A stretch of DNA of 64,000 nt from Tatumella terrea (GTDB lineage Bacteria > Pseudomonadota > Gammaproteobacteria > Enterobacterales > Enterobacteriaceae), in the NCBI RefSeq assembly GCF_039523755.1, contig NZ_BAAAFX010000018.1, positions 349,087 to 413,086 of the forward strand, written 5' to 3'. Positions 8,716 to 18,300 of this stretch are shown here, piece after piece; the first letter of the stretch is position 1; every line of letters starts with the position of its first letter. Made by a program: the position numbers and the translations under genes. Under the pieces are notes generated by a model. The model had not been told where the DNA came from. It searched no databases and was given only the letters and a program-made list of their open reading frames with translations.

Positions 8716-9813
8716 TTACAGGATACGGATAGCGATATCGGGCGGAACGACCTCGCCATCCCAGTACAGTCGGGCCGCTATCGCTCCCGCAATATCGCGA
8801 TACAGTCGGGTAAAGTCACCGTCGGGCCAGCGACTGACCGTAGGCAGCCCGGCATCCAGGTCTTCACGCAGCGAAATATGCAACGGGATCTTGCCGGCCA
8901 GAGGGATCCCGTACTCTTCCGTCAGCGCTTCCGCCCCTCCGGTACCAAAAATGGCTTCCGCATGCCCGCACTGGCTGCAGATATGCATACTCATATTTTC
9001 GATAATCCCCAGCACCGGGACCGAGACTTTATTGAACATCACAATGCCTTTTCTCGCGTCCAGCAACGCAACATCCTGAGGTGTCGTCACCACCAGGGCC
9101 GCCGTTACCGGGATATTCTGCGCCAGCGTAAGCTGGATATCGCCGGTGCCGGGGGGCATATCGACAATCAGGTAATCCAGCTCCGGCCAAAGGGTCTCAT
9201 TCAGCAACTGCATCAGAGCCTTGCTGGCCATCGGTCCGCGCCAGACCATCGCGTTATCGTCGGTGACCAGATATCCTATCGAATTGGTTGCCAGCCCGTG
9301 AGCCATTACCGGGGCCATGTGCTTGCCGTCCGGTGATGAGGGACGTTCGCCCTCACAACCCAGCATCATCGGCACAGAAGGTCCGTAAATATCCGCATCC
9401 AGCACCCCTACGGTCGCCCCTTCAGCCTGCAGCGCAAGGGCCAGGTTAATGGCCGTGGACGATTTGCCGACGCCCCCTTTCCCGGAACTGACCGCGATAA
9501 TATTTTTTACGCCCTTCGCGCCTGGCAAATTTTTGGCCCGTTTCAGGGTGGCGATATCATGAGTCAGTCGCCATTCCACACGGTCGGCACCGGTGAGCCG
9601 GCAAAGAGTGCCGGTCGTTTGTTCCTGCAATGACACAAAGCCCGACTGCCAGGCAAACGGCAGGATCAGTTCAATGTGTAAAACATTATCCAGCATTGCC
9701 ACATGGTGCAGGGCATGGAGGTGAATAAGATCCTGTTGCAGGGTCGGATGCTGAAACGCGGCAACTACCGCACTGACCTGTGCATGTAATTCTTCCGGGG
9801 TGAGTGCCGGCAT
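8716..9813 (-). CDS. apbC: Iron-sulfur cluster carrier ATPase Mrp/ApbC
   Basis: A 365-aa P-loop ATPase of the Mrp/NBP35 family that binds and transfers Fe-S clusters in the cytoplasm. Visible: an N-terminal FeS-assembly (DUF59-like) domain to about residue 90, the deviant Walker A GKGGVGKSS (111-119), DADIYGPS, the MPPGTGD motif, and the cluster-binding CSQCG pair. The ribosome site AAGGAGAAGG sits just before the ATG. It is divergent from metG, the same arrangement as in E. coli. Confidence 0.96.
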   Translation of the reverse strand: MPALTPEELHAQVSAVVAAFQHPTLQQDLIHLHALHHVAMLDNVLHIELILPFAWQSGFVSLQEQTTGTLCRLTGADRVEWRLTHDIATLKRAKNLPGAKGVKNIIAVSSGKGGVGKSSTAINLALALQAEGATVGVLDADIYGPSVPMMLGCEGERPSSPDGKHMAPVMAHGLATNSIGYLVTDDNAMVWRGPMASKALMQLLNETLWPELDYLIVDMPPGTGDIQLTLAQNIPVTAALVVTTPQDVALLDARKGIVMFNKVSVPVLGIIENMSMHICSQCGHAEAIFGTGGAEALTEEYGIPLAGKIPLHISLREDLDAGLPTVSRWPDGDFTRLYRDIAGAIAARLYWDGEVVPPDIAIRIL

Positions 9814-10000
9814 TCTCCCTTCTCCTTCTTACGGGGACGTGACCCACGGCCCGTCCGGTAAACAATTTTTCTTCGCTTATAGTAGCAGATTGACCGGCAG
9901 GTCAGCGATCCTGCCTTTATCGCCCGGCACTTGTTTACGTTAAGGGTGCCTTCGGTTACCATTCAGACTCTTTTCCAAATAACAGAAAGCTACGCAAACT

Positions 10001-12058
10001 ATGACTCAAGTCGCAAAGAAAATAATGGTAACGTGCGCCCTGCCGTACGCTAACGGATCTATCCATCTCGGGCATATGCTGGAACACATCCAGGCGGATA
10101 TCTGGGTGCGTTACCAGCGAATGCGTGGCAATACTGTCTGGTTCATCTGTGCCGATGATGCCCATGGCACACCGATCATGCTGAAAGCACAGCAGCTGGG
10201 TATCAGCCCGGAAAAAATGATTGAAGAGATGAGCCAGGAACATCAGCAGGATTTCGCCGGTTTTAATATCAGTTATGATAACTATCACTCTACGCACAGT
10301 GATGAAAACCGCGTCCTTTCTGAAAAAATTTACGGTAGTCTGAAAAATAACGGTTTTATTAAAAACCGGACCATTTCACAGCTGTTCGATCCGGAGAAAG
10401 GCATGTTCCTGCCGGATCGCTTTGTGAAAGGCACCTGCCCGAAATGTAAGGCAGCCGATCAATACGGTGATAACTGTGAAGTCTGCGGGGCCACCTACAG
10501 CCCGACCGAACTGGTCGAGCCGAAATCCGTGATTTCCGGTGCCACACCGGTGATGCGTGACTCCGAACACTATTTCTTCGACCTGCCTTCCTTCTCTGAC
10601 ATGCTGCAGAGCTGGACCCGTTCCGGCGCGCTGCAGGAACAGGTGGCGAACAAGATGCAGGAATGGTTCGAATCCGGCCTGCAGCAGTGGGATATCTCCC
10701 GCGATGCGCCGTATTTCGGCTTTGAAATCCCGGACGCGCCGGGCAAATATTTTTACGTCTGGCTGGATGCGCCTATCGGTTACATGGGCTCATTTAAAAA
10801 CCTGTGTGATAAACGCGGTGATCTGGACTTCGATGAGTACTGGAAAAAAGACTCCACCACCGAGTTGTACCACTTCATCGGTAAAGATATCGTCTATTTC
10901 CATAGTCTGTTCTGGCCGGCCATGCTGGAAGGCAGTAACTACCGTAAGCCGGATAACCTGTTTGTCCACGGGTATGTCACGGTTAACGGTGCCAAAATGT
11001 CCAAATCACGCGGTACCTTTATCAAGGCCAGTACCTGGCTTGAACACCTGGATGCCGACAGCCTGCGCTATTACTACGCGGCTAAACTCTCTTCCCGTAT
11101 CGATGATATCGACCTGAATCTGGAAGACTTTGTACAGCGGGTCAATGCCGACGTCGTGAACAAGGTGGTTAACCTGGCATCCCGCAATGCCGGTTTCATC
11201 ACTAAACGTTTCAATGGCAAGCTCTCTGAGTCGCTTGCTGACCCGGCGCTGTACCAGACCTTTGTCGATGCCAGTGAGAAAATCGGTGACGCCTGGGCCA
11301 GCCGCGAGTTTGGTCGTGCTATCCGCGAAATTATGGCACTGGCAGACCTGGCTAACCGTTATGTGGATGAGCAGGCTCCCTGGGTGGTCGCTAAAGAGGA
11401 AGGCCGTGATGCTGACCTGCAGGCTATCTGTTCGATGGGGATCCATCTGTTCCGCGTACTGATGACCTGGCTGAAACCGGTCCTGCCGGAACTCTCTGCC
11501 CGCAGTGAAGCCTTCCTTAACAGCGAGCTGAGCTGGGATAGCATTGCGCAACCGCTGACCGGCCATACCGTGGCACCTTTCAAAGCACTTTATCAGCGGA
11601 TTGATATGAGCAAGGTCAATGCGCTGGTGGAAGCCTCGAAAGACGATGCTGCACAGGCAGCACCTGCCGCTGCACAGAAGCCGGCGACCGCAGCGAAACC
11701 GGCCAAAAAAGAAGAGGCCTCTGTGGAGGGTGTCATCACCATCGATGACTTTGCCAAAGTCGATATGCGTGTCGCGCTGATTGAACAGGCAGAACTGGTC
11801 GAAGGTTCCGATAAACTGTTGCGTCTGATGCTGGATGTGGGCGGCGAAAAGCGCCAGATCTTCTCCGGTATCCGTGCCGCATACCCGGACCCTGCCGTGC
11901 TGGTCGGCCGCCTGACGATCATCGTCGCAAACCTGGCCCCGCGTAAGATGCGTTTCGGTGTCTCTGAAGGGATGGTGCTGTCAGCCGGTAACGGGGGTGA
12001 AGACCTGTTTATTCTGTCTGCTGACAGCGGTGCCCAACCCGGTATGCCGGTACGTTAA
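10001..12058 (+). CDS. metG: Methionyl-tRNA synthetase
   Basis: Class I aminoacyl-tRNA synthetase, 685 aa, full length. HLGH signature at 22-25, zinc knuckle with CPKC and CEVC around residues 145-161, KMSKS near residue 333. A Lys/Ala/Pro-rich linker near residues 545-575 leads to the C-terminal EMAP-like tRNA-binding domain that also dimerises the enzyme. It is followed by a clear hairpin terminator. The start chosen gives MTQVAKKIMVTCALPYANG, as in E. coli. Confidence 0.98.
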   Translation: MTQVAKKIMVTCALPYANGSIHLGHMLEHIQADIWVRYQRMRGNTVWFICADDAHGTPIMLKAQQLGISPEKMIEEMSQEHQQDFAGFNISYDNYHSTHSDENRVLSEKIYGSLKNNGFIKNRTISQLFDPEKGMFLPDRFVKGTCPKCKAADQYGDNCEVCGATYSPTELVEPKSVISGATPVMRDSEHYFFDLPSFSDMLQSWTRSGALQEQVANKMQEWFESGLQQWDISRDAPYFGFEIPDAPGKYFYVWLDAPIGYMGSFKNLCDKRGDLDFDEYWKKDSTTELYHFIGKDIVYFHSLFWPAMLEGSNYRKPDNLFVHGYVTVNGAKMSKSRGTFIKASTWLEHLDADSLRYYYAAKLSSRIDDIDLNLEDFVQRVNADVVNKVVNLASRNAGFITKRFNGKLSESLADPALYQTFVDASEKIGDAWASREFGRAIREIMALADLANRYVDEQAPWVVAKEEGRDADLQAICSMGIHLFRVLMTWLKPVLPELSARSEAFLNSELSWDSIAQPLTGHTVAPFKALYQRIDMSKVNALVEASKDDAAQAAPAAAQKPATAAKPAKKEEASVEGVITIDDFAKVDMRVALIEQAELVEGSDKLLRLMLDVGGEKRQIFSGIRAAYPDPAVLVGRLTIIVANLAPRKMRFGVSEGMVLSAGNGGEDLFILSADSGAQPGMPVR

Positions 12059-12078
12059 TCCTGACAAACTCTTTCGTG

Positions 12079-12104
12079 AAGCCGGTGCAAACCGGCTTTT
12101 TTTT
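12079..12104 (+). terminator. metG terminator
   Basis: AAGCCGGT-GCAA-ACCGGCTT followed by a run of Ts, starting about 20 bp after the metG stop. Confidence 0.88.
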
Positions 12105-12254
12105 CCTCTGCTGCCGGACATCTCTCTGCTGCCCTTTTTGTAAACTTTGCGGTTTATCACACAGAACTGCAATAGCAGGACAGATTACATTGTGTCCCTG
12201 GCCGGGATCACCTATAAAAATCAGGGACAACCGGCTCACCCGATGAGGCTTGAT

Positions 12255-13145
12255 ATGCATCCACGTTTTACCACGGCATTTGCCACCCTCGATAACTCTT
12301 TGCAACAGGCACTGAAACCCGTGCTGGATGATCCGAATTTTACGGCCATTCTGCAGCCGGAAACATTGCAGCATCTGATGACTGCGACCGGCCTTGACGG
12401 GGATGCCCTGGCCCTGGCGCTGCTCCCGCTGGCGGCCAGTTGTGCCGTCACACCGATCTCACATTTCAACGTCGGTGCCATCGCCCGCGGTGTCAGCGGT
12501 CGTTGGTACTTCGGCGCGAATATGGAGTTCAGTGGGGCCACCATGCAACAGACGGTGCATGCTGAACAGAGCGCCATTACCCACGCCTGGCTCTCTGGCG
12601 AGGAAAAACTGGCGGCGATCACCGTTAACTACACGCCCTGTGGTCACTGTCGGCAATTTATGAATGAGCTGAACAGCGGTCTGTCTCTGACGGTTTGCCT
12701 GCCGGACCATCCCCCGCGGACCCTGGCTGACTATCTGCCGGCGGCCTTTGGCCCGGCAGACCTGAATATTCACAGCGTGCTGATGGATATCAATGACCAG
12801 CAGTTTGTTCCGCAGGGTGACCCGCTGACACAGGCGGCGATTCGTGCCGCCAGCCTCAGTTATGCACCTTACAGTGCGGCTTATAGCGGCGTTGCCTTAC
12901 AAACCCGTGACGGCAAAATTTATGCCGGCCGCTATGCGGAAAATGCTGCGTATAATCCGTCGTTGCCGCCACTGCAATCGGCGCTGATCCTGCTCAATAT
13001 CAGAGGCGGGGATTGCACCGACATTCAGCGCGCCGTGCTGGCCGAATCTGACGATGCCACTCTGCTTCAGCACAGTGCGACTCAGACCACGCTGGCTGCG
13101 CTCGGCTGCCAGCATCTGGACTCTGTCCGTCTTACCCGTACATAA
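12255..13145 (+). CDS. cdd: Cytidine deaminase
   Basis: Deaminates cytidine and deoxycytidine to uridine forms in nucleoside salvage. The start is set at the ATG giving MHPRFTTAFA, the E. coli N-terminus, with GAGG 7 bp upstream; the frame is open for 36 codons further back. Length 296 aa (E. coli 294). Zinc site: VHAEQS (His plus catalytic Glu) and TPCGHCRQF (two Cys). The C-terminal half is the second, non-catalytic deaminase-fold domain of the enterobacterial dimeric enzyme. Confidence 0.97.
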   Translation: MHPRFTTAFATLDNSLQQALKPVLDDPNFTAILQPETLQHLMTATGLDGDALALALLPLAASCAVTPISHFNVGAIARGVSGRWYFGANMEFSGATMQQTVHAEQSAITHAWLSGEEKLAAITVNYTPCGHCRQFMNELNSGLSLTVCLPDHPPRTLADYLPAAFGPADLNIHSVLMDINDQQFVPQGDPLTQAAIRAASLSYAPYSAAYSGVALQTRDGKIYAGRYAENAAYNPSLPPLQSALILLNIRGGDCTDIQRAVLAESDDATLLQHSATQTTLAALGCQHLDSVRLTRT

Positions 13146-13157
13146 GCTGAGATGAAT

Positions 13158-13186
13158 CCGCCGGAAATCTGACAAATTTCCGGCGG
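13158..13186 (+). terminator. Hairpin after cdd
   Basis: A perfect 11-bp stem CCGCCGGAAAT/ATTTCCGGCGG with a 7-nt loop, 12 bp past the cdd stop. The T-run is poor, so termination may be partial or factor-assisted. Confidence 0.55.
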
Positions 13187-13284
13187 GCATTCGCTTTAAA
13201 AAACGTCCGGAAAGACGTAACGTGCTGACAACTGAACCCTTCCGGTGGCCCCGATCGGTTACCGGGCTTTACTACGGAGTATCA

Positions 13285-14985
13285 ATGATGGAACTGGATT
13301 ACGAGAGTAAACGACCGCTATATATTCCTTATGCCGGCCCGATCCTGCTGGAATTTCCGTTGCTCAATAAAGGCAGTGCCTTTTCCCGCGAAGAACGTAA
13401 CGAATTTAACCTCAATGGCCTGCTGCCGGAAACCGTTGAAACCATCGAAGAACAGGCCGAAAGGGCCTGGCAGCAATACCAGGAGTTCAAAAATAATATC
13501 GATAAACATGTCTTTCTGCGTAATATCCAGGACACCAACGAGACGCTGTTCTATCGGGTGCTGGCAGACCATCTTCAGGAAGTGATGCCCATCATCTATA
13601 CCCCGACTGTCGGGACGGCCTGTGAGCAATTTTCAGACATCTACCGTCGTGCCCGGGGTGTGTTTATCTCCTACCCGAATCGCGAACATATCGAAGATAT
13701 GTTACAGAATGCCACCAAACAGAATGTGAAGGTGATCGTCGTGACAGATGGCGAACGCATTCTCGGTCTCGGGGATTTGGGGATCGGAGGCATGGGGATC
13801 CCCATCGGCAAGCTGTCATTATATACCGCCTGTGGCGGCATCAGCCCGGCGTACACCTTACCTATCGTGCTGGATGTCGGCACCAATAATCAGCATTTGC
13901 TGAATGACCCGCTCTATATGGGCTGGCGACATCCCCGTATTGGTGAGGAAGAGTATAATGCTTTTGTTGAGGAATTTATCAGCGCTGTGAAACGGCGCTG
14001 GCCGCATGCGTTACTGCAATTTGAAGATTTCGCACAGAAAAATGCGACTCCGCTCCTTGAAAAATACCGCGATAAACTCTGCTGCTTCAATGACGATATT
14101 CAGGGCACCGCCGCCGTGGCCGTCGGCACGCTGATCGCCGCCAGCCGGGCCGCAGGCAGCCCGCTCTCAGAACAAACCATTGTTTTCCTTGGGGCCGGTT
14201 CCGCAGGCTGTGGTATCGCAGAGCAGATTATTAACGAAATGATGTCTGAAGGTCTGAGCGATGCCGAAGCCCGTCGCCGGGTGATGATGGTCGACCGGTA
14301 TGGCCTGCTGACCGATAAACTGACTAACCTGTTACCTTTCCAGGCCCGTCTGGTGCAGCCGTCAGAGGCTATCGCCGGCTGGGAGACCGGCAGTGATTCG
14401 GTTTCTCTGCTGGATGTTGTCCGTCATGCCCGACCGACGGTTCTGATAGGTGTCTCCGGTCAGCCCGGGCTGTTTACCGAAGAAATTATTCGTGAAATGC
14501 ACCGCCACTGCCCGCGCCCCATCATCATGCCTTTATCCAACCCGACATCCCGCGTTGAGGCCACCCCGGCGGATCTTATCAGCTGGACCGATGGCGCCGC
14601 TCTGATCGCAACGGGAAGCCCGTTTGCTCCGGTCACCTGGAAAGAGAAGGTTTATCCGATTGCCCAGTGCAATAATGCCTATATTTTCCCCGGCATCGGG
14701 CTGGGTATTATCGCCTCCGGGGCGCGCCGCGTGACCGACTCTATGCTGATGAGTGCCAGCCGGGCGCTGGCCGATTGCTCACCGCTCGCCACTGACCCGA
14801 CCGGCCCGGTCTTGCCGGAGCTGGGGGATATCCAGCAGGTTTCCCGGCAGATCGCGATTGAAGTGGCCCGTGCCGCCCGGCTTGCGGGGGTCGCCGCGGA
14901 GAGTTCTGAAGAAGCACTGGCGCAGGCGGTAGAGGATAACTTCTGGACCCCGGCTTATCGCCATTATCGCCGTACCTCAATCTGA
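13285..14985 (+). CDS. maeA: NAD-dependent malic enzyme
   Basis: Oxidative decarboxylation of malate to pyruvate with NAD. The start at the ATGATG pair is favoured by GGAG 5 bp upstream and by alignment with the E. coli N-terminus (RSLYIPYAGP region); 566 aa against 565. Motifs: IYTPTVG, GERILGLGDLG, FEDFAQKNA, the NAD-binding FLGAGSAGCGIAE, and PLSNPTSR. The C-terminal RHYRRTSI matches the E. coli end. Single gene with its own terminator. Confidence 0.97.
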   Translation: MMELDYESKRPLYIPYAGPILLEFPLLNKGSAFSREERNEFNLNGLLPETVETIEEQAERAWQQYQEFKNNIDKHVFLRNIQDTNETLFYRVLADHLQEVMPIIYTPTVGTACEQFSDIYRRARGVFISYPNREHIEDMLQNATKQNVKVIVVTDGERILGLGDLGIGGMGIPIGKLSLYTACGGISPAYTLPIVLDVGTNNQHLLNDPLYMGWRHPRIGEEEYNAFVEEFISAVKRRWPHALLQFEDFAQKNATPLLEKYRDKLCCFNDDIQGTAAVAVGTLIAASRAAGSPLSEQTIVFLGAGSAGCGIAEQIINEMMSEGLSDAEARRRVMMVDRYGLLTDKLTNLLPFQARLVQPSEAIAGWETGSDSVSLLDVVRHARPTVLIGVSGQPGLFTEEIIREMHRHCPRPIIMPLSNPTSRVEATPADLISWTDGAALIATGSPFAPVTWKEKVYPIAQCNNAYIFPGIGLGIIASGARRVTDSMLMSASRALADCSPLATDPTGPVLPELGDIQQVSRQIAIEVARAARLAGVAAESSEEALAQAVEDNFWTPAYRHYRRTSI

Positions 14986-15050
14986 GAGTGCCGGACAGAC
15001 GAACCTTCCACCGGCAGCGCAGCGGGAATGTCTGCGCTTGCCTGACCGGA

Positions 15051-15080
15051 GTGGCTCAAGTACCCTTGAGTCACTTTTTA
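15051..15080 (+). terminator. maeA terminator
   Basis: GTGGCTCAAG pairs with CTTGAGTCAC (one G:T) around a 4-nt loop and is followed by TTTTTA. Confidence 0.8.
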
Positions 15081-15105
15081 ATTATCAGATGAGTGATCCG
15101 GCCGC

Positions 15106-16137
15106 ATGCTCAAACGTCTCTTTATCCTTATCTGTTGCCTGATCGTACTGGCAGGGATGACTGCATTAGGGCTTGACCGTTGGATCAGCTGGAAAACTGC
15201 CCCCTATATTTATGAAAACGTCAGTCAGCTGCCCCACCGTGAAGTCGGTGTGGTATTGGGAACCTCAAAATATTACCGGACCGGTGAACGGAATCAGTAT
15301 TACCTGTACCGTATTCAGGGGGCGCTGAATGCCTATAACAGTGGCAAGGTGAATTATCTGTTGCTCAGCGGCGACAATGCGCTGCAGAGTTATAATGAGC
15401 CACGGACAATGCGCAAAGACCTTATCCGAGCCGGGGTCGACCCGGCCGATATTGTGCTGGATTATGCCGGTTTCCGGACGCTGGATTCCATTGTCCGTAC
15501 CCGCAAGGTGTTTGATACTAACGACTTCACGATTATTACTCAGCGCTTTCACTGTGAACGCGCGCTGTTTATCGCTATGCATCAGGGCATAGAGGCGCAG
15601 TGCTTTGCCGTGCCGTCCCCTAAGAATATGCTGGGGATCCGTATCCGTGAAATTGCCGCCCGTATGGCGGCGCTGGCGGATTTGTATATTTTTAAAAGTG
15701 AACCCCGTTATCTTGGTCCGCTGATCCCTATCCCGCCGGTCAGCGAAATTCCGGATAAGGCCCCGGGCTATCCGGCCGTCACCCCGCAACAATTACAGGC
15801 GCTGTCAGGCCAGCCTGCCGCGGTCCGCCAGGTGAAACCCGCTGCCGCCGACGGACATCAGGCTCAGGCCGCAGACTGTGCATTGCTGGCCGCCTTTGCC
15901 GGTAACCCACGGGTCTCTCCCGTTTCCGGCAATTTGCCGGTCAGACCGCCGTATGTGCCGTCAGTGGTTAACGAGGCAGCAGGTAATACAGCCGGTCACC
16001 GTGACCGGAATGACCGCCTGACACTTCCCGGGGAGATCGTCTGCCCGGCAGAGGCCGCACAGATACCTGTCCGCCCACCCGCCCTGCCACCGCAAGCGGC
16101 CCCCGGGCCTGCAGGCCTGTCATCCGCGGTGCGCTAA
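15106..16137 (+). CDS. sanA: SanA family envelope protein with an unusual C-terminal extension
   Basis: Residues 1 to about 237 match E. coli SanA (DUF218 fold), a membrane-anchored protein affecting the envelope permeability barrier and vancomycin sensitivity. One N-terminal transmembrane segment (about 5-22), then VVLGTSKYYRTG, LLLSGDNALQSYNEP and TQRFHCERA. E. coli SanA ends at 239 aa; this one continues for about 105 residues of low-complexity Ala/Pro/Val-rich sequence with no recognisable domain. The extension ends at a normal stop before convergent yeiB. It could be real or the result of a lost stop codon. Confidence 0.93.
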   Translation: MLKRLFILICCLIVLAGMTALGLDRWISWKTAPYIYENVSQLPHREVGVVLGTSKYYRTGERNQYYLYRIQGALNAYNSGKVNYLLLSGDNALQSYNEPRTMRKDLIRAGVDPADIVLDYAGFRTLDSIVRTRKVFDTNDFTIITQRFHCERALFIAMHQGIEAQCFAVPSPKNMLGIRIREIAARMAALADLYIFKSEPRYLGPLIPIPPVSEIPDKAPGYPAVTPQQLQALSGQPAAVRQVKPAAADGHQAQAADCALLAAFAGNPRVSPVSGNLPVRPPYVPSVVNEAAGNTAGHRDRNDRLTLPGEIVCPAEAAQIPVRPPALPPQAAPGPAGLSSAVR

Positions 16138-16183
16138 CCCCGTCAGCCCCTCTCCGGCCGGACGGAAGCTGGCGGCCGGCGGC

Positions 16184-17329
16184 TTATCTTCCGGCCGGCC
16201 CGGCGGTTTTCCGGGTCAGCGTGCGCCAGAGCTGCTCCATCGGACCGCGCGGGAAATACCGTAACCAGCACAGTGAAAACAGCCCATTGATCACCCAGAC
16301 AAAGGGCACGATCAATAATAACTGCCAGCGCTGAAAATGCAGAAAGAGACCGGCGGTGGAAAAAATTAAGGTACAGACCAGGGTTTGCAGCAGGTAATTA
16401 CTCAGCGCCATCCGGCCAATACAGCAAAACAGATAGCCGACCCGCATCGCCGAAATTTTCCTCCAGCCGGCCAGTACCAGTGCGGCATACCCCAGACTTA
16501 TCAGCGGACTGGCGACTTCGCCGGGAATTTGCAGATAAAAGCCGCTCCAGCGGAACGACCAGCCGGTCAGCCATTGAGCCGTAATTCCGGCGCCTTCCAG
16601 CAGAACGCCGGGAACCAGCAGAAATACCGCCGTACGAAGATAGTCGGCCGGGGGCCGGTTACCCAGCAGCCAGCCATTATGCACCAGTGACGCGCCTATG
16701 AGCATCAGTCCGGTCAGCTCCCAGCCATACTGTCCGAAAAAAGCCACCAGCATCGATTCCAGATGTCCGGTACGGTAATCGATCGCCGCCATGCCGGGGT
16801 GCAATACCCGTTGTTGTTCCAGAAAGATCTCTGCGGCCCCGGGCAGCCAGTCACTGCCCGCATGGCCGGAGGATATCGCCCCGAACAACAGCAGCATCAG
16901 GCATCCGACCGCATAAAACAGTATGCCGGTGCGCATCAGTACCCCCGGGGAATCTGCATCGCGGATCATCCGCCAGGTCAGCATTCCGGCCAGCGACCAG
17001 GCCACCAGAATGTCCCCCTCCCATAGCAGCACGGCATGCAGCACGCCGAACAGCAATAGCCAGCCTAAACGCGACTGTATCCAGCCCCCGCCTTTCGGCA
17101 ACTGAAATACCAGTCCGGCACCGAATAATATCGCGAAAAGGTTAAGAAACTTCAGCCGGGCAAAGAGTTCGAGGACCGCCCAGCTGATGGCATCCGGGCG
17201 CGTAATAAAGCCCTGCCAGGCCGGGTTCAGATAGGCGGCGGCGGGTAAACCGAAACTGACGATATTCAGCAGCAGTATGCCGGCGATGGCGGCACCACGG
17301 ATAAAATCAAGCTGGGGATAACGCGGCAT
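16184..17329 (-). CDS. yeiB: DUF418 family inner membrane protein YeiB
   Basis: A 381-aa polytopic membrane protein with about ten hydrophobic segments, beginning with the conserved LDFIRGAAIAGILLLN helix. The C-terminal part is the DUF418 domain (IGRMALSNYLLQ region). The function of YeiB is not established; the family is related to acyltransferase-3-like membrane proteins. It lies downstream of folE on the same strand, as in E. coli, with a terminator hairpin between them. Confidence 0.93.
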   Translation of the reverse strand: MPRYPQLDFIRGAAIAGILLLNIVSFGLPAAAYLNPAWQGFITRPDAISWAVLELFARLKFLNLFAILFGAGLVFQLPKGGGWIQSRLGWLLLFGVLHAVLLWEGDILVAWSLAGMLTWRMIRDADSPGVLMRTGILFYAVGCLMLLLFGAISSGHAGSDWLPGAAEIFLEQQRVLHPGMAAIDYRTGHLESMLVAFFGQYGWELTGLMLIGASLVHNGWLLGNRPPADYLRTAVFLLVPGVLLEGAGITAQWLTGWSFRWSGFYLQIPGEVASPLISLGYAALVLAGWRKISAMRVGYLFCCIGRMALSNYLLQTLVCTLIFSTAGLFLHFQRWQLLLIVPFVWVINGLFSLCWLRYFPRGPMEQLWRTLTRKTAGPAGR

Positions 17330-17350
17330 GTGACAACCCTGACAGGAATG

Positions 17351-17377
17351 AAAAAGCCATATCCGGAAAGATATGGC
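17351..17377 (-). terminator. Terminator between folE and yeiB
   Basis: On the minus strand GCCATATC/GATATGGC (6-nt loop) followed by TTTTT, 16 bp after the folE stop. Confidence 0.78.
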
Positions 17378-17392
17378 CTGGTAACGGGGAAA

Positions 17393-18058
17393 TCAGTTGT
17401 GTCTGACTGCGCGCAGGAATTCCTGACGGGTATTCTGGCTCGACTTAAACAGTCCGCCGAGTGACGTGGTGGTGGTCGCACTGGTCGCATCCTGAACCCC
17501 ACGGGCTTTGACACAGTAATGGACCGCATCGATGCAAACCGCCACATTATTGGTCCCGAGCAGCGTCTGTAACGCCACCAGCACCTGCTGGGTCAGACGT
17601 TCCTGTACCTGAGGACGCTGTGCAAAGAATTGCACAATACGGTTAATTTTTGACAGACCGATCACTTTATCTTTCGGGATATACGCCACGGTGGCTTTAC
17701 CGTCGATCGTCACAAAGTGATGTTCGCAGGTACTGGTCAGCGAGATATCACGCACGGTGACCATCTCATCGACCTTCATTTTATTCTCGATGACCGTAAT
17801 CTTCGGGAAGTTGGCATAATCCAGCCCCGAAAAGATTTCATCGACATACATTTTCGCAATACGGTGCGGTGTCTCGGTCAGACTGTCATCGTCCAGATCG
17901 AGATTCAGTAATTGCATAATTTCGGTCATATGACCGGCAATCAGCGCCTTACGTGTGGTGTTATCCAGCTCGCGCGCAGGCTTACGTAACGGGGTTTCCA
18001 GACCGCGGGCCACCAGTGCTTCATGTACCAGTGCCGCTTCCTGACTTAAAAGGGACAT
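17393..18058 (-). CDS. folE: GTP cyclohydrolase I
   Basis: Converts GTP to 7,8-dihydroneopterin triphosphate, the first step of tetrahydrofolate synthesis. 221 aa (E. coli 222). Zinc and catalytic residues in TSTCEHHFVTIDG (C111, H113, H114) and the late Cys in VHYCVKARG. The GLSKINRIVQFFAQRPQ signature is intact. It is divergent from a LysR-type gene. Confidence 0.97.
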   Translation of the reverse strand: MSLLSQEAALVHEALVARGLETPLRKPARELDNTTRKALIAGHMTEIMQLLNLDLDDDSLTETPHRIAKMYVDEIFSGLDYANFPKITVIENKMKVDEMVTVRDISLTSTCEHHFVTIDGKATVAYIPKDKVIGLSKINRIVQFFAQRPQVQERLTQQVLVALQTLLGTNNVAVCIDAVHYCVKARGVQDATSATTTTSLGGLFKSSQNTRQEFLRAVRHN

Positions 18059-18300
18059 CTACTTTTCTCCGGCAGGTGAATTCTCAGCCCTGGCAACGGG
18101 CGGCGAATCATAATTATTGCTTATTGTGAATCAGTCCGTCGGGATTATCCAGTAGCTTACGGTGATCATCTTTCATCAGTAGCAAAAAATATTTCACACG
18201 ATGGCCCGCAGGTTCAGGGTTGCCTGACACCACCGCAGCGACTACAATCGCAATGATTATGAATAAATCACACTGACTTCCTTTCATAAAGAGAATAATT

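Noticed and set aside
8249..8759. ORFs of 145 and 150 codons on the minus strand across the 117-bp repeats
   Set aside because: Unit length (118/118/116) is not a multiple of three, so each copy is read in a different frame; no ribosome site.
12181..12225. CRP site upstream of cdd
   Set aside because: TGTG and TCAC halves are present but with the wrong spacing.
12147..12254. Longer N-terminus for cytidine deaminase
   Set aside because: The internal ATG matches the known protein and has GAGG upstream; the extra 36 codons look non-coding.
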